A model generated the notes under the pieces. It saw only the letters and a list, made by a program, of their open reading frames with translations, ran no database searches and was not told the origin of the DNA. From positions 1-12,355 of the forward strand of contig DHWG01000134.1 in assembly GCA_002413075.1 (NCBI GenBank): a stretch of 12,355 bases of DNA, in the 5' to 3' direction. The DNA is from Desulfosporosinus sp. UBA5188 (GTDB taxonomy: Bacteria > Bacillota > Desulfitobacteriia > Desulfitobacteriales > Desulfitobacteriaceae). Below, one piece after another: positions 1 through 7,720 of this stretch; position 1 is the first letter of the stretch, and each line of letters begins with the position of its first letter. The position numbers and the translations under genes were made by a program.

Positions 1-18
1 CTACACCTCTGGTGTTTG

Positions 19-29
19 TATAATATAAT
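19..29 (+). promoter_or_regulatory. Overlapping TATAAT -10 boxes for the regulator gene
   Basis: Two overlapping perfect TATAAT hexamers lie at 19-24 and 24-29, the first directly preceded by TG. A start site 6-7 bases downstream would fall at about 31-36, which is the left edge of the hairpin at 32-83. The matching -35 element would lie at or before base 1, so it cannot be checked. The assignment rests on hexamer match and position only. Confidence 0.4.
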
Positions 30-31
30 TC

Positions 32-83
32 AGTAAATTCCTCCTATGATAATAATAATTTATTATCATAGGAGGAATTTACT
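32..83. repeat. Perfect 24-bp inverted repeat (leader hairpin)
   Basis: Bases 32-55 and 60-83 are exact reverse complements separated by the four-base loop TAAT. The left arm carries CCTCCT and the right arm AGGAGG. There is no T-run after the stem, so it does not look like a classical terminator. It begins where transcription from the TATAAT boxes at 19-29 would start, so it may be a 5'-terminal RNA stem-loop or a palindromic operator. The right arm (AGGAGGAATTTA) also resembles the gene's own ribosome binding region at 140-150. A fold-back assembly artefact near the window edge is a weaker alternative, because the arms stop cleanly and different sequence flanks each side. Confidence 0.75.
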
Positions 84-149
84 ATTATTACGCGAATATA
101 GCAGTATAGACCTTCAGACGCGAAGATAAAGAAGAAGAAAGGTGAATTT

Positions 150-812
150 ATGGAATACAAACAGTTGCTGAATTTATATATTCCACTCGTAGATTTTATT
201 GCAGACATCATTGGTCCCCATTGTGAAGTACTTTTGCACGATATCGTCGATGTTGAAAACTCTGTTATTGCCATTCGAAACGGATATATTAGTGGTCGGC
301 ACATAGGATGTCCTTTAACAGATTTAGGATTTAAACTACTGGAAAACAAATCCTACTTAAAACAAAATCAAAATGCCCTTGTTAATTATCGAAGCCGTAC
401 AGATAGTGGCGAAAACTTAATATCTTCTACCTATTATATCAAAGACGAAAAAGGAGAATTGATAGGAATGATCTGTGTTAACATTTTAAATTCCACAGAT
501 CATCAAATCAATAAAATTCCCGCCGTCTTCCCTATAACCGCGATATTCAGTAATGCTGTGCACATGGACGACAATGAAGAGATCACCGAATCCTTAAGCA
601 CTTCATTAGATAATGTCGTCGACGAAGCCGTAAAAAAGCTGGTTGAAAAATACGACATTTCTGCCGATAGAATGTCAACAGAAGAAAAATGTGCCCTTGT
701 TCAGGAATTGCGCGAGAATGGTATTTTTAAAATTAAAGGGGCAATTACGAAGGTGGCCAATACTTTAAAAACATCTGAGAGCACAATTTATAGATATTTA
801 GCAACAAAATAA
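150..812 (+). CDS. YheO/DauR-type PAS-HTH transcriptional regulator
   Basis: This 220-residue protein has the two-part layout of the YheO/DauR family. Residues about 5-115 form an N-terminal PAS-like YheO domain (PF08348 type), with the family-like stretch GRHIGCPLTDLG at 49-60. Residues about 155-218 form a C-terminal helix-turn-helix (HTH_22, PF13309 type) ending STIYRYLATK. No signal peptide or membrane segment is seen, so it acts in the cytoplasm on DNA. The start is set by AAAGGTG at 138-144, five bases before the ATG. The family member DauR controls D-arginine catabolism, and relatives often sit beside ridA and amino-acid catabolic genes. Here it lies 139 bases upstream of a ridA-threonine lyase-permease operon, so it is the likely local regulator. 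The ligand is unknown. A palindrome overlaps its own probable start site, which would suit autoregulation, but that is inference. Confidence 0.85.
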   Translation: MEYKQLLNLYIPLVDFIADIIGPHCEVLLHDIVDVENSVIAIRNGYISGRHIGCPLTDLGFKLLENKSYLKQNQNALVNYRSRTDSGENLISSTYYIKDEKGELIGMICVNILNSTDHQINKIPAVFPITAIFSNAVHMDDNEEITESLSTSLDNVVDEAVKKLVEKYDISADRMSTEEKCALVQELRENGIFKIKGAITKVANTLKTSESTIYRYLATK

Positions 813-829
813 CTCTTATGCAGACGCTT

Positions 830-848
830 TCTCAGGTACCTCTCAGGT
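830..848. repeat. Helically phased direct repeat upstream of ridA
   Basis: The octamer TCTCAGGT occurs at 830-837 and again at 841-848, a spacing of 11 bases or about one helical turn. It lies in the 139-base gap between the regulator and ridA. The spacing suits two protein subunits binding the same DNA face. Whether it is a binding site is inference. Confidence 0.35.
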
Positions 849-865
849 TTTCTTGATTGCTGTGT

Positions 866-882
866 AGTAACTCGAAGTTACT
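866..882. promoter_or_regulatory. Inverted repeat, possible operator before ridA
   Basis: AGTAACT-CGA-AGTTACT is a perfect 7-bp inverted repeat with a 3-base centre. A TACAAT hexamer at 906-911, matching the -10 consensus at 5 of 6 bases, could start the ridA operon about 35 bases before its ATG. Its poor -35 candidate TTCAAG (882-887, spacer 18) touches the repeat. A weak -35 next to a palindrome suits control by a DNA-binding protein, for which the adjacent YheO-type regulator is the obvious candidate. Confidence 0.35.
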
Positions 883-951
883 TCAAGCCTTGGATGTCCT
901 GATATTACAATAGATTGTCTGGTACAAATAAAATTACAAGGAGAAATTAAT

Positions 952-1338
952 ATGAACGAATCCATTAGTACTTCGAAAGCCCCTAAGGCGGTTGGTGCCT
1001 ACTCTCAAGCCATAAAGACTGGGAATTATGTTTTTACGTCAGGCCAAATTCCGCTTGATCCTAACACGGGTGTCCTTGTTGAGGGTGGAATTGAAGCTCA
1101 GACAAAACAAGTCATGGAAAACTTAAAACAAGTCATCCTAGCTGGAGGACTGAATTTCGAAGATGTTGTAAAAACAACAATCTATATTCTCGATATGGGT
1201 GATTTCGCGGCTGTAAATAAAGTCTATGAACAATACTTTACGAATACTCTACCGGCTCGCTCTTGTGTAGCCGTTGCCAATCTACCGAAAGAGGCTTTGG
1301 TAGAAATAGAACTTATAGCATACTGCAAAAATATATAA
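952..1338 (+). CDS. ridA: RidA, 2-iminobutanoate/2-iminopropanoate deaminase
   Basis: A 128-residue protein of the YjgF/YER057c/UK114 family (PF01042), the usual length. RidA hydrolyses the enamine/imine products released by PLP-dependent threonine and serine lyases, giving 2-oxobutyrate or pyruvate plus ammonia and protecting other PLP enzymes from damage. The key residues line up with E. coli RidA: Tyr17 in VGAYSQA, Arg103 and Cys105 in LPARSCV, and Glu118 in VEIE. The start is supported by AAGGAG eight bases upstream of ATG. It ends only 12 bases before the threonine ammonia-lyase gene, whose toxic intermediates are its substrates, so the enzyme and its clean-up partner are co-transcribed. 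The protein is cytosolic and probably a trimer, as in the family. Confidence 0.95.
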   Translation: MNESISTSKAPKAVGAYSQAIKTGNYVFTSGQIPLDPNTGVLVEGGIEAQTKQVMENLKQVILAGGLNFEDVVKTTIYILDMGDFAAVNKVYEQYFTNTLPARSCVAVANLPKEALVEIELIAYCKNI

Positions 1339-1350
1339 GGAAGTGATAGT

Positions 1351-2559
1351 ATGTCTGTCTCATTAAAAGAAATACAGGAAGCAAGAGAAACTCTAAAAGG
1401 CGTGATTTGTAGAACGGGATTGGCATATTCCAATATTATAAGTGAAATGAGTGGCAACAACGTTTATCTCAAAATGGAGAATCTACAACGCACAGGTTCA
1501 TTCAAACTAAGGGGTGCCTACAACAAAGTTGCGAATCTAAGTGAGTCTGAAAAGAAAAACGGAGTCATCGCTTCTTCCGCGGGTAATCACGCTCAAGGGG
1601 TAGCTCTTGCCGCCACCACTTTCGGCATTAAGTCGACCATTGTTATGCCAAAACATACTCCATTGTCAAAGGTGAGTGCTACGCGTGGATACGGGGCAAA
1701 AGTAGTCTTATATGGTGATGTTTACGACGATGCCTATGCAGAGGCCAAACGAATCCAGGCAGAAGAAAACGCCACCTTTATTCACCCCTTTAATGACCCT
1801 ATCGTCATGGCCGGTCAAGGAACAATTGCTCTAGAACTGTTAGACGATTTGCCAGAGGTCGAAGTGGTGGTTGTCCCAATTGGTGGAGGTGGACTCATCT
1901 CCGGAATGGCAGTGGCTTTAAAAACACTAAAACCATCAATAAAGATCATTGGGGTACAGACCAAAAACTGTCCTGGAATGGCAGAATCAATTGCCCAGAA
2001 GCACATAGTGACGGTTAACGGAATCCCCTCCATCGCCGATGGAATTACTGTCAAGACCCCTGGAGATTTAAGTTTTGAGATTGTTCAGCGCTATGTGGAT
2101 GATATTGTGGTGGTCGATGAAGAAGAAATAGCGAGTGCAATTTTGTTGCTCCTCGAAAAAGTAAAGACTGTCGCTGAAGGCGCAGGCGCTGCAAGCATTG
2201 CAGCGGTCCTAAATGGACTTTCTGGGTACAAAAATAAAAAGATTGCAGCCATAATAAGCGGTGGAAATATAGATGTTAATACTATGACACGCATCATTAA
2301 CAAGGGACTCGTTAAGTCTGGACGTAAGGCGTTTTTCAATACCATTATTTCAGACAAACCAGGAGTGCTATGTCAACTGTTACAGTTAATTGCTAATGCA
2401 GGTGCCAATGTACTGGCGGTAACCCATAGTCGAGAAAATAGAGATGTGGACTTGGGCTATAGCAGAGTAGAATTGGAATTGGAGACCGCAGATGGGGAAC
2501 AAATTGTTTTGATAAAAAGACTACTGGAAGAACATAAGTATAGCGTGAATATACGATAA
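1351..2559 (+). CDS. ilvA: Threonine ammonia-lyase, medium form with ACT domain
   Basis: A 402-residue PLP-dependent fold-type II enzyme converting threonine to 2-oxobutyrate and ammonia, and usually serine to pyruvate. Lys52 in GSFKLRGA is the Schiff-base lysine. SAGNH at 76-80 and GGGG at 178-181 match the cofactor and phosphate contacts, and SGGN at 303-306 lies near the pyridine nitrogen. Residues about 327-402 form a single ACT domain, which fits the medium-length subfamily (TIGR01127 type), not the short TdcB form or the long two-ACT IlvA. The ATG follows a GGAAGTGA ribosome site, 12 bases after ridA. No ilvC, ilvD or leu genes are nearby; ridA and a threonine-type permease are. A catabolic role is therefore more likely than isoleucine synthesis, although the ACT domain shows it may still be regulated by an amino acid. 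Confidence 0.93.
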   Translation: MSVSLKEIQEARETLKGVICRTGLAYSNIISEMSGNNVYLKMENLQRTGSFKLRGAYNKVANLSESEKKNGVIASSAGNHAQGVALAATTFGIKSTIVMPKHTPLSKVSATRGYGAKVVLYGDVYDDAYAEAKRIQAEENATFIHPFNDPIVMAGQGTIALELLDDLPEVEVVVVPIGGGGLISGMAVALKTLKPSIKIIGVQTKNCPGMAESIAQKHIVTVNGIPSIADGITVKTPGDLSFEIVQRYVDDIVVVDEEEIASAILLLLEKVKTVAEGAGAASIAAVLNGLSGYKNKKIAAIISGGNIDVNTMTRIINKGLVKSGRKAFFNTIISDKPGVLCQLLQLIANAGANVLAVTHSRENRDVDLGYSRVELELETADGEQIVLIKRLLEEHKYSVNIR

Positions 2560-2576
2560 GAGAGGAAGCGTTTACT

Positions 2577-3971
2577 ATGCAAGAAAAACAATTAACAAGA
2601 GGCCTTAAAGCTCGGCACATTGAGTTGATTGCACTTGGAGGCACAATCGGCGTTGGTTTGTTTATGGGGTCGGCAAGTACCATTAAATGGGCTGGACCTT
2701 CAGTACTCTTGGCCTATGCCTTAGCAGGTATCATTATGTTTTTTGTCATGCGGATCATGGGAGAAATGCTCATTCTCGAACCAGTAACAGGCTCCTTTGC
2801 TACCTTCGCGCATAAGTACATTAGTCCTTTAGCTGGCTTCATGACCGCTTGGAGTTATTGGTTCTTATGGGTCACGGTAGGAATGGCAGAAGTAACGGCC
2901 ATCGGAATTTATGTTAGTTATTGGTTCCCGAGCATTCCTCAATGGCTACCGGCTTTAGTCGGCGTTGGAATCGTAGCCGCCGCCAATTTAGCGGCTGTGA
3001 AATATTATGGAGAATTTGAGTTTTGGTTTGCCATGATCAAAGTCGTCGCGATTGTCGTTATGCTAGTGATTGGTACTGGGTTAATCTTTTTCGGTTTAGG
3101 TAACGGTGGCCACCCTCTTGGTCTCTCAAACCTCTGGAGCCACGGCGGGTTCTTCGCTGGGGGGATAAAAGGTTTCTTATTTTCCCTCTGTATCGTAACG
3201 GCGGCCTATCAAGGTGTAGAATTAGTAGGAATTACAGCCGGTGAAGCGGAAGATCCTAAAAGGACCTTAACGAAAGCGATAAAAAATATTATTTGGCGTA
3301 TCTTGATTTTCTATGTGGGTGCTATCTTTGTGATTATCACCATTTATCCTTGGAACCAAATCGGTGAGATCGGTAGTCCCTTTGTTATGACCTTTGCTAA
3401 AGTGGGTATTGTTGCCGCTGCTGGTATTATCAATTTCGTGGTTCTCACAGCAGCGATGTCAGGTTGCAACAGTGGTATTTATAGTGCAGCAAGAATGCTT
3501 TATACCTTAGCTAAAAATGGACAAGCCCCTAAATTCTTTGGTGAAGTCTCCAAAAGCGGCGTGCCAAGAAATAGTATTATCACGACGATTGCAACCCTAT
3601 TATTAGGTGTCGTTTTCAATGTCATCTCCCCGAATTCAAAATTATTCCTCTATATTTATGCTGCAAGTATTCTACCAGGAATGGTACCGTGGTTTGCGTT
3701 GGCCTTTAGTCAATTCAGATTCAGAAAAGCCTGGAAGAATGAAATGAAAGGTCATCCCTTTAAGTCTCCTCTCTTCCCCATTAGTAACTATGTCACCATC
3801 GTATTCCTGTCGCTCGTGTTGGTTGGAATGTGGTTCAATCCAGATACTCATGTTTCATTAATTGTTGGAGCAGTATTCCTTGCGATCGTCATTGCTGGTT
3901 ATTATGTCTTTGGTATGGGAAAAAGACAGACAATGCAAGAAGAAGCCGAAACAGAGCAAGCTGCGAAATAG
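2577..3971 (+). CDS. thrP: ThrP (YifK)-like threonine/serine:H+ symporter
   Basis: A 464-residue APC-superfamily permease of the amino acid transporter (AAT) family with about 12 hydrophobic segments. The first carries the family signature GGTIGVGLFMGSA. Stretches such as WAGPSVLLAYALAG, MGEMLILEPVTGSFA, YQGVELVGITAGEA and SGCNSGIYS closely recall E. coli ThrP (YifK), a proton-coupled threonine/serine transporter. Related subfamilies carry proline, GABA or aromatic amino acids, so specificity is inferred from resemblance plus the lyase upstream. It starts 17 bases after that lyase, with GAGGAAG as ribosome site, and closes the operon before the terminator at 4004-4040. The C-terminus is a short, charged, glutamate-rich cytoplasmic tail. 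Its job here would be to feed threonine or serine to the lyase. Confidence 0.85.
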   Translation: MQEKQLTRGLKARHIELIALGGTIGVGLFMGSASTIKWAGPSVLLAYALAGIIMFFVMRIMGEMLILEPVTGSFATFAHKYISPLAGFMTAWSYWFLWVTVGMAEVTAIGIYVSYWFPSIPQWLPALVGVGIVAAANLAAVKYYGEFEFWFAMIKVVAIVVMLVIGTGLIFFGLGNGGHPLGLSNLWSHGGFFAGGIKGFLFSLCIVTAAYQGVELVGITAGEAEDPKRTLTKAIKNIIWRILIFYVGAIFVIITIYPWNQIGEIGSPFVMTFAKVGIVAAAGIINFVVLTAAMSGCNSGIYSAARMLYTLAKNGQAPKFFGEVSKSGVPRNSIITTIATLLLGVVFNVISPNSKLFLYIYAASILPGMVPWFALAFSQFRFRKAWKNEMKGHPFKSPLFPISNYVTIVFLSLVLVGMWFNPDTHVSLIVGAVFLAIVIAGYYVFGMGKRQTMQEEAETEQAAK

Positions 3972-4003
3972 CAATCCCAAGAATCGTTGAGCTAACCTTA
4001 CCT

Positions 4004-4040
4004 GAGGGGTTATGTGTCATATCCATAACCTCTCTTTTTT
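4004..4040 (+). terminator. Intrinsic terminator after the threonine operon
   Basis: An 11-bp stem, 4004-4014 with 4024-4034, contains one G-U pair, has a 9-base loop, and is followed by six T at 4035-4040. It lies 32 bases after the permease stop codon. It overlaps an in-frame ATG at 4012 that could be mistaken for the PFOR start. It separates the operon from PFOR, although read-through remains possible. Confidence 0.88.
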
Positions 4041-4066
4041 ATATCAAATACAACAAGTATTGAAAG

Positions 4067-4071
4067 AAGGA
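4067..4071 (+). promoter_or_regulatory. Ribosome binding site fixing the PFOR start
   Basis: AAGGA lies nine bases upstream of the ATG at 4081. It supports that start over the in-frame ATG at 4012, which sits inside the stem of the preceding terminator. Protein sequence from 4081 onward matches the usual PFOR N-terminus. Confidence 0.75.
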
Positions 4072-4080
4072 ATTATTTTC

Positions 4081-7000
4081 ATGACTCGAAAAATGCAAAC
4101 AATGGATGGTAATACCGCGGCAGCACACATTTCTTATGCCTTCACCGATGTAGCCGCCATTTATCCCATTACCCCCTCAACTAATATGGCTGAGCATGCT
4201 GATGAATGGTCTGCACAAGGCCGTAAAAATATCTTCGGTCAAACGATGAAACTGGTGGAAATGCAATCAGAAGGCGGTGCAGCTGGAGCTGTACACGGTT
4301 CCCTGCATGCAGGCGCGCTAACGACGACTTATACTTCATCACAAGGGCTGTTGCTCATGATTCCTAACATGTATAAAATTGCTGGAGAACTTTTGCCAGC
4401 GGTGTTCCATGTCAGCGCTAGAGCACTTGGTGCGAATTCTCTCTGTATCTTCGGTGATCATCAAGATGTTATGGCGACTCGACAAACTGGATTTGCCATG
4501 CTTGCTGAAAGCAGTGTACAACAAGTGATGGATTTGGCAGCGGTCGCGCATCTATCCGCCATTAAAGGGCGAGTTCCCTTTCTGAACTTTTTCGATGGTT
4601 TTCGAACGTCTCATGAAATGCAAAAAATTGAAGTCCTAGACTATAATGAATTGGCCCAATTAGTCGATATGGATGCCGTTGATGAATTTAGAAGCAAAGC
4701 ACTGAATCCTGATCACCCAACCATCAAAGGGTCATTACAAAACTCTGATATTTACTTTCAGCAACGAGAAGTTTCCAATCGGTATTATGATGCTCTTCCT
4801 GAGATTGTTGAAAACTACATGGCTGAAATCAACAAACTGACGGGTCGAGATTATCATCTGTTCAATTACTATGGCGCCCCTGATGCGGATCGAATGATTA
4901 TTGCCATGGGTTCGGTCAGTGAAGCCATTGAAGAAACTGTTGACTATTTGAATGCCCATGGCGAAAAAGTAGGACTCTTGACGGTTCATTTGTACAGACC
5001 TTTTTCCCTAGAACATTTCTTCAAGTACATTCCTACATCGGTGACAAAGATTGCTGTCTTGGACAGAACGAAAGAACTGGGGGCTTTTGCTGAACCTCTG
5101 TATCTGGACGTTAAAGCAGTATTCTGCGGTAAAGAATGGCAACCGACGATTGTCGGTGGTCGATGTGGCCTTGGTGGCAAAGATATCGTTCCTGGCCACA
5201 TTCAAGGTATTTTTGAAAATCTGAAGCAAGAGCAACCGAAGGATAACTTCACCGTGGGTATTATTGATGATGTAACCCATACCTCCTTGCCTTTTGGCGA
5301 AGATATCGATACCACTTCGGAGGGCACAACAGCTTGCAAATTCTGGGGACTTGGTTCAGATGGAACAGTTAGCGCCAATAAAAGTGCCATTGCCATCATT
5401 GGCGATCACACCGACATGTATGCCCAAGCGTATTTTGCCTATGATTCTAAAAAATCAGGGGGTGTTACCATTTCCCATTTGCGATTTGGTAAAAACCCTA
5501 TCAAATCACCTTACCTGATCAATAATGCAAATTTCATTGCTTGTCACAATCAATCGTATGTTAATCAATATAACGTATTAGAAGGCCTTAAGCAGGGCGG
5601 AAATTTCCTCCTGAATTGTATCTGGAATAAGCAGGAACTGGAAAAGAATATACCGGCTACTATGAAACGTTATATCTTCAAGAACAAGATTAACTTTTAC
5701 ACCCTAGATGCCGTCAGTATCGCCCAAGAAATTGGTCTGGGCGGCAGAATTAATATGATTATGCAAGCGGCTTTCTTCAAACTTGCCGATATCATTCCCG
5801 TTGAAGATGCCGTGAAGTACCTGAAACAAGCTGTCATAAAATCATATGGCAAAAAAGGTGAAAAAGTCATCAATATGAACAATGCTGCCATCGACAAGGG
5901 TGTGCAATCCATTGTGAAAATTAGCATACCTGCTTCTTGGGAAAATCCTAACGATGAAAGTAGTACAGAGGAGAAATTACCAGCATTCATCAAAAATATT
6001 ATGATTCCCATGAACCGGCAAGAGGGAGATCTATTACCTGTCAGTGCTTTTGTTGGTATGGAAGATGGCACCTTCCCTATGGGTACTGCGGCTTATGAAA
6101 AACGTGGAGTTGCCGTTAATATTCCCAGCTGGATACCAGAAAATTGTATCCAATGTAATCAGTGTTCCTATGTGTGTCCCCATGCTTGTATTAGACCCGT
6201 CTTGATCGATGAAGCAGAACTGAAAAACGCTCCCGCTGGTTTCGTAAGTATAGGCGCGAGTGGGGCTAAGGGTTTAAATTTCCGCATGGCCATTTCAGCT
6301 TACGATTGCACCGGCTGTGGTAACTGTGAACAGGTTTGCCCCTCCAAACAAAAGGCCTTAGTGATGAAGCCACTGGAAACCCAACTCGAGCAAGCGGGTT
6401 TATGGGATTATACGCTCACGCTATCACCAAAAGTCAATCCATTAAATCCTCTCACTGTAAAGGGTAGTCAATTTGAACAACCACTCCTCGAATTTTCCGG
6501 TGCCTGCGCAGGATGTGGTGAAACTCCGTATGCTAAACTCGTAACTCAATTGTTTGGCGACAGAATGATGATCGCCAATGCGACGGGTTGTTCTTCCGTT
6601 TGGGCGGCAAGTGCACCCTCGATGCCATATACAAAAAATCATCTGGGACATGGACCAGCTTTTGGTAATTCGCTCTTTGAAGATAACGCTGAATATGGGC
6701 TAGGCATGTTGCTGGGTGTACAACAACTCCGGGCTAAATTAGCGGAGGATATCACGGCAGCGTCTAACATGGATATGGGACCAGCATTCAAAGCGGTTTG
6801 TGAAGAGTGGTTAGTGAAGGAAGATCAGGGTGTAGATACCCGTGACAGAGCTGATAAACTGATTGCCCTACTGGAAGAAAATAAGGGTAATGATCCTTTG
6901 CTGAATAAAATCTACAAGAGTAGGGACTTTATGGTCAAGAGATCCCAATGGATCTTTGGTGGTGATGGCTGGGCTTATGATATCGGTTTTGGCGGCTTAG

Positions 7001-7587
7001 ATCATGTGCTGGCCTCGGGCCAAGATGTCAATGTCCTCGTCTTTGATACCGAAGTCTATTCCAATACTGGAGGTCAATCTTCTAAAGCCACACCAACGGC
7101 TGCAATTGCAAAATTAGCCGCGAGCGGTAAACGGACCAAGAAGAAAGATCTTGGCATGATTGCCATGACTTACGGATATGTCTATGTCGCACAGATTTCC
7201 ATGGGCGCTGATAAGAATCAAACACTTAAATCCATTGCTGAAGCAGAAGCTTATCCAGGACCATCTTTGATTATTGCGTACGCGCCTTGCATCAACCACG
7301 GTCTTAAAGTGGGAATGGGTTGTAGTCAATTGGAAGCCAAGCGTGCCGTGGAGAGTGGTTACTGGTCGCTGTATCGGTACAATCCTGAGTTGAAGGATGC
7401 TGGCAAAAAGGCCTTCTCGTTGGATTCTAAAGAGCCAACAATGAACTTCCAGGAATTCCTGATGGGAGAAGTGCGTTATTCCTCGTTGAAGAAGCAATTC
7501 CCTGAAGTCGCTGAGTCTTTATTTGAACAAACCGAAAAAGACGCGGCAGATCGCCTGGAAGGCTACAGAAGATTAGCGGCTCAATAG
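4081..7587 (+). CDS. nifJ: Pyruvate:ferredoxin (flavodoxin) oxidoreductase
   Basis: A single-chain PFOR of 1168 residues, the usual length without the extra C-terminal domain of Desulfovibrio africanus PFOR. It oxidises pyruvate and CoA to acetyl-CoA, CO2 and reduced ferredoxin in the cytosol. Domains in order are the N-terminal thiamine-binding domain with Thr31 (YPITPS), Glu64 (MQSEGGAAGA) and Arg114; the CoA-binding region; the gamma-type domain; an EKR motif near 672; a two-cluster ferredoxin domain with Cys689/692/695/699 and Cys743/746/749/753; and the C-terminal TPP domain with GDGWA at 961-965 and Asn995 in YSNTGGQ. Cys809, 812, 837 and 1070 are the expected ligands of the proximal 4Fe-4S cluster. 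All catalytic and cluster residues are therefore present. A terminator separates it from the threonine operon, yet it can use that operon's oxoacid products; PFORs often accept 2-oxobutyrate. Confidence 0.97.
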   Translation: MTRKMQTMDGNTAAAHISYAFTDVAAIYPITPSTNMAEHADEWSAQGRKNIFGQTMKLVEMQSEGGAAGAVHGSLHAGALTTTYTSSQGLLLMIPNMYKIAGELLPAVFHVSARALGANSLCIFGDHQDVMATRQTGFAMLAESSVQQVMDLAAVAHLSAIKGRVPFLNFFDGFRTSHEMQKIEVLDYNELAQLVDMDAVDEFRSKALNPDHPTIKGSLQNSDIYFQQREVSNRYYDALPEIVENYMAEINKLTGRDYHLFNYYGAPDADRMIIAMGSVSEAIEETVDYLNAHGEKVGLLTVHLYRPFSLEHFFKYIPTSVTKIAVLDRTKELGAFAEPLYLDVKAVFCGKEWQPTIVGGRCGLGGKDIVPGHIQGIFENLKQEQPKDNFTVGIIDDVTHTSLPFGEDIDTTSEGTTACKFWGLGSDGTVSANKSAIAIIGDHTDMYAQAYFAYDSKKSGGVTISHLRFGKNPIKSPYLINNANFIACHNQSYVNQYNVLEGLKQGGNFLLNCIWNKQELEKNIPATMKRYIFKNKINFYTLDAVSIAQEIGLGGRINMIMQAAFFKLADIIPVEDAVKYLKQAVIKSYGKKGEKVINMNNAAIDKGVQSIVKISIPASWENPNDESSTEEKLPAFIKNIMIPMNRQEGDLLPVSAFVGMEDGTFPMGTAAYEKRGVAVNIPSWIPENCIQCNQCSYVCPHACIRPVLIDEAELKNAPAGFVSIGASGAKGLNFRMAISAYDCTGCGNCEQVCPSKQKALVMKPLETQLEQAGLWDYTLTLSPKVNPLNPLTVKGSQFEQPLLEFSGACAGCGETPYAKLVTQLFGDRMMIANATGCSSVWAASAPSMPYTKNHLGHGPAFGNSLFEDNAEYGLGMLLGVQQLRAKLAEDITAASNMDMGPAFKAVCEEWLVKEDQGVDTRDRADKLIALLEENKGNDPLLNKIYKSRDFMVKRSQWIFGGDGWAYDIGFGGLDHVLASGQDVNVLVFDTEVYSNTGGQSSKATPTAAIAKLAASGKRTKKKDLGMIAMTYGYVYVAQISMGADKNQTLKSIAEAEAYPGPSLIIAYAPCINHGLKVGMGCSQLEAKRAVESGYWSLYRYNPELKDAGKKAFSLDSKEPTMNFQEFLMGEVRYSSLKKQFPEVAESLFEQTEKDAADRLEGYRRLAAQ

Positions 7588-7655
7588 GATATAGACATTC
7601 AAAGCTTAAGAGAGGCCTCTAAATTAACTTCGTTTACGTTAGAGCATTTAATATT

Positions 7656-7720
7656 AAATCACATCAAGAGGGTGGTTCAGGATTTATTTCAATCCCGAAC
7701 CGCCTTCTTTGATGTGATTT
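7656..7720. terminator. Long hairpin after PFOR, probable terminator
   Basis: A 29-base left arm (7656-7684) pairs with a 30-base right arm (7691-7720) around a 6-base loop, with one bulge, two G-U pairs and one A-C mismatch. The core GAGGGTGGTTC / GAACCGCCTTCTTT looks like an ordinary terminator stem with extended AT-rich flanks. No good T-run follows the full stem, only the short TTCTTT inside the right arm. It begins 69 bases after the PFOR stop and probably ends that transcript. An ATTTAATATTAAAT palindrome (7646-7659) overlaps its left foot. Confidence 0.65.

Noticed and set aside
32..83. Terminator of an upstream gene
   Set aside because: The stem is followed by ACTATTATTACG, not a T-run, and TATAAT boxes lie directly in front of it, so a leader structure fits better.
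4012..4080. 23-residue N-terminal extension of PFOR
   Set aside because: It starts inside a terminator stem and has no match to the family N-terminus; the ATG at 4081 has its own ribosome site.
5697..6071. Long open frame antisense to PFOR
   Set aside because: It is a 124-codon frame lying wholly within a conserved PFOR region on the other strand, with no ribosome site or family likeness. The other antisense frames inside the lyase, permease and PFOR genes are rejected for the same reason.
7611..7659. Short palindromes AGAGGCCTCT and ATTTAATATTAAAT after PFOR
   Set aside because: Each is a simple self-complementary run without promoter or repeat context, and too short to support a mobile element or operator call.
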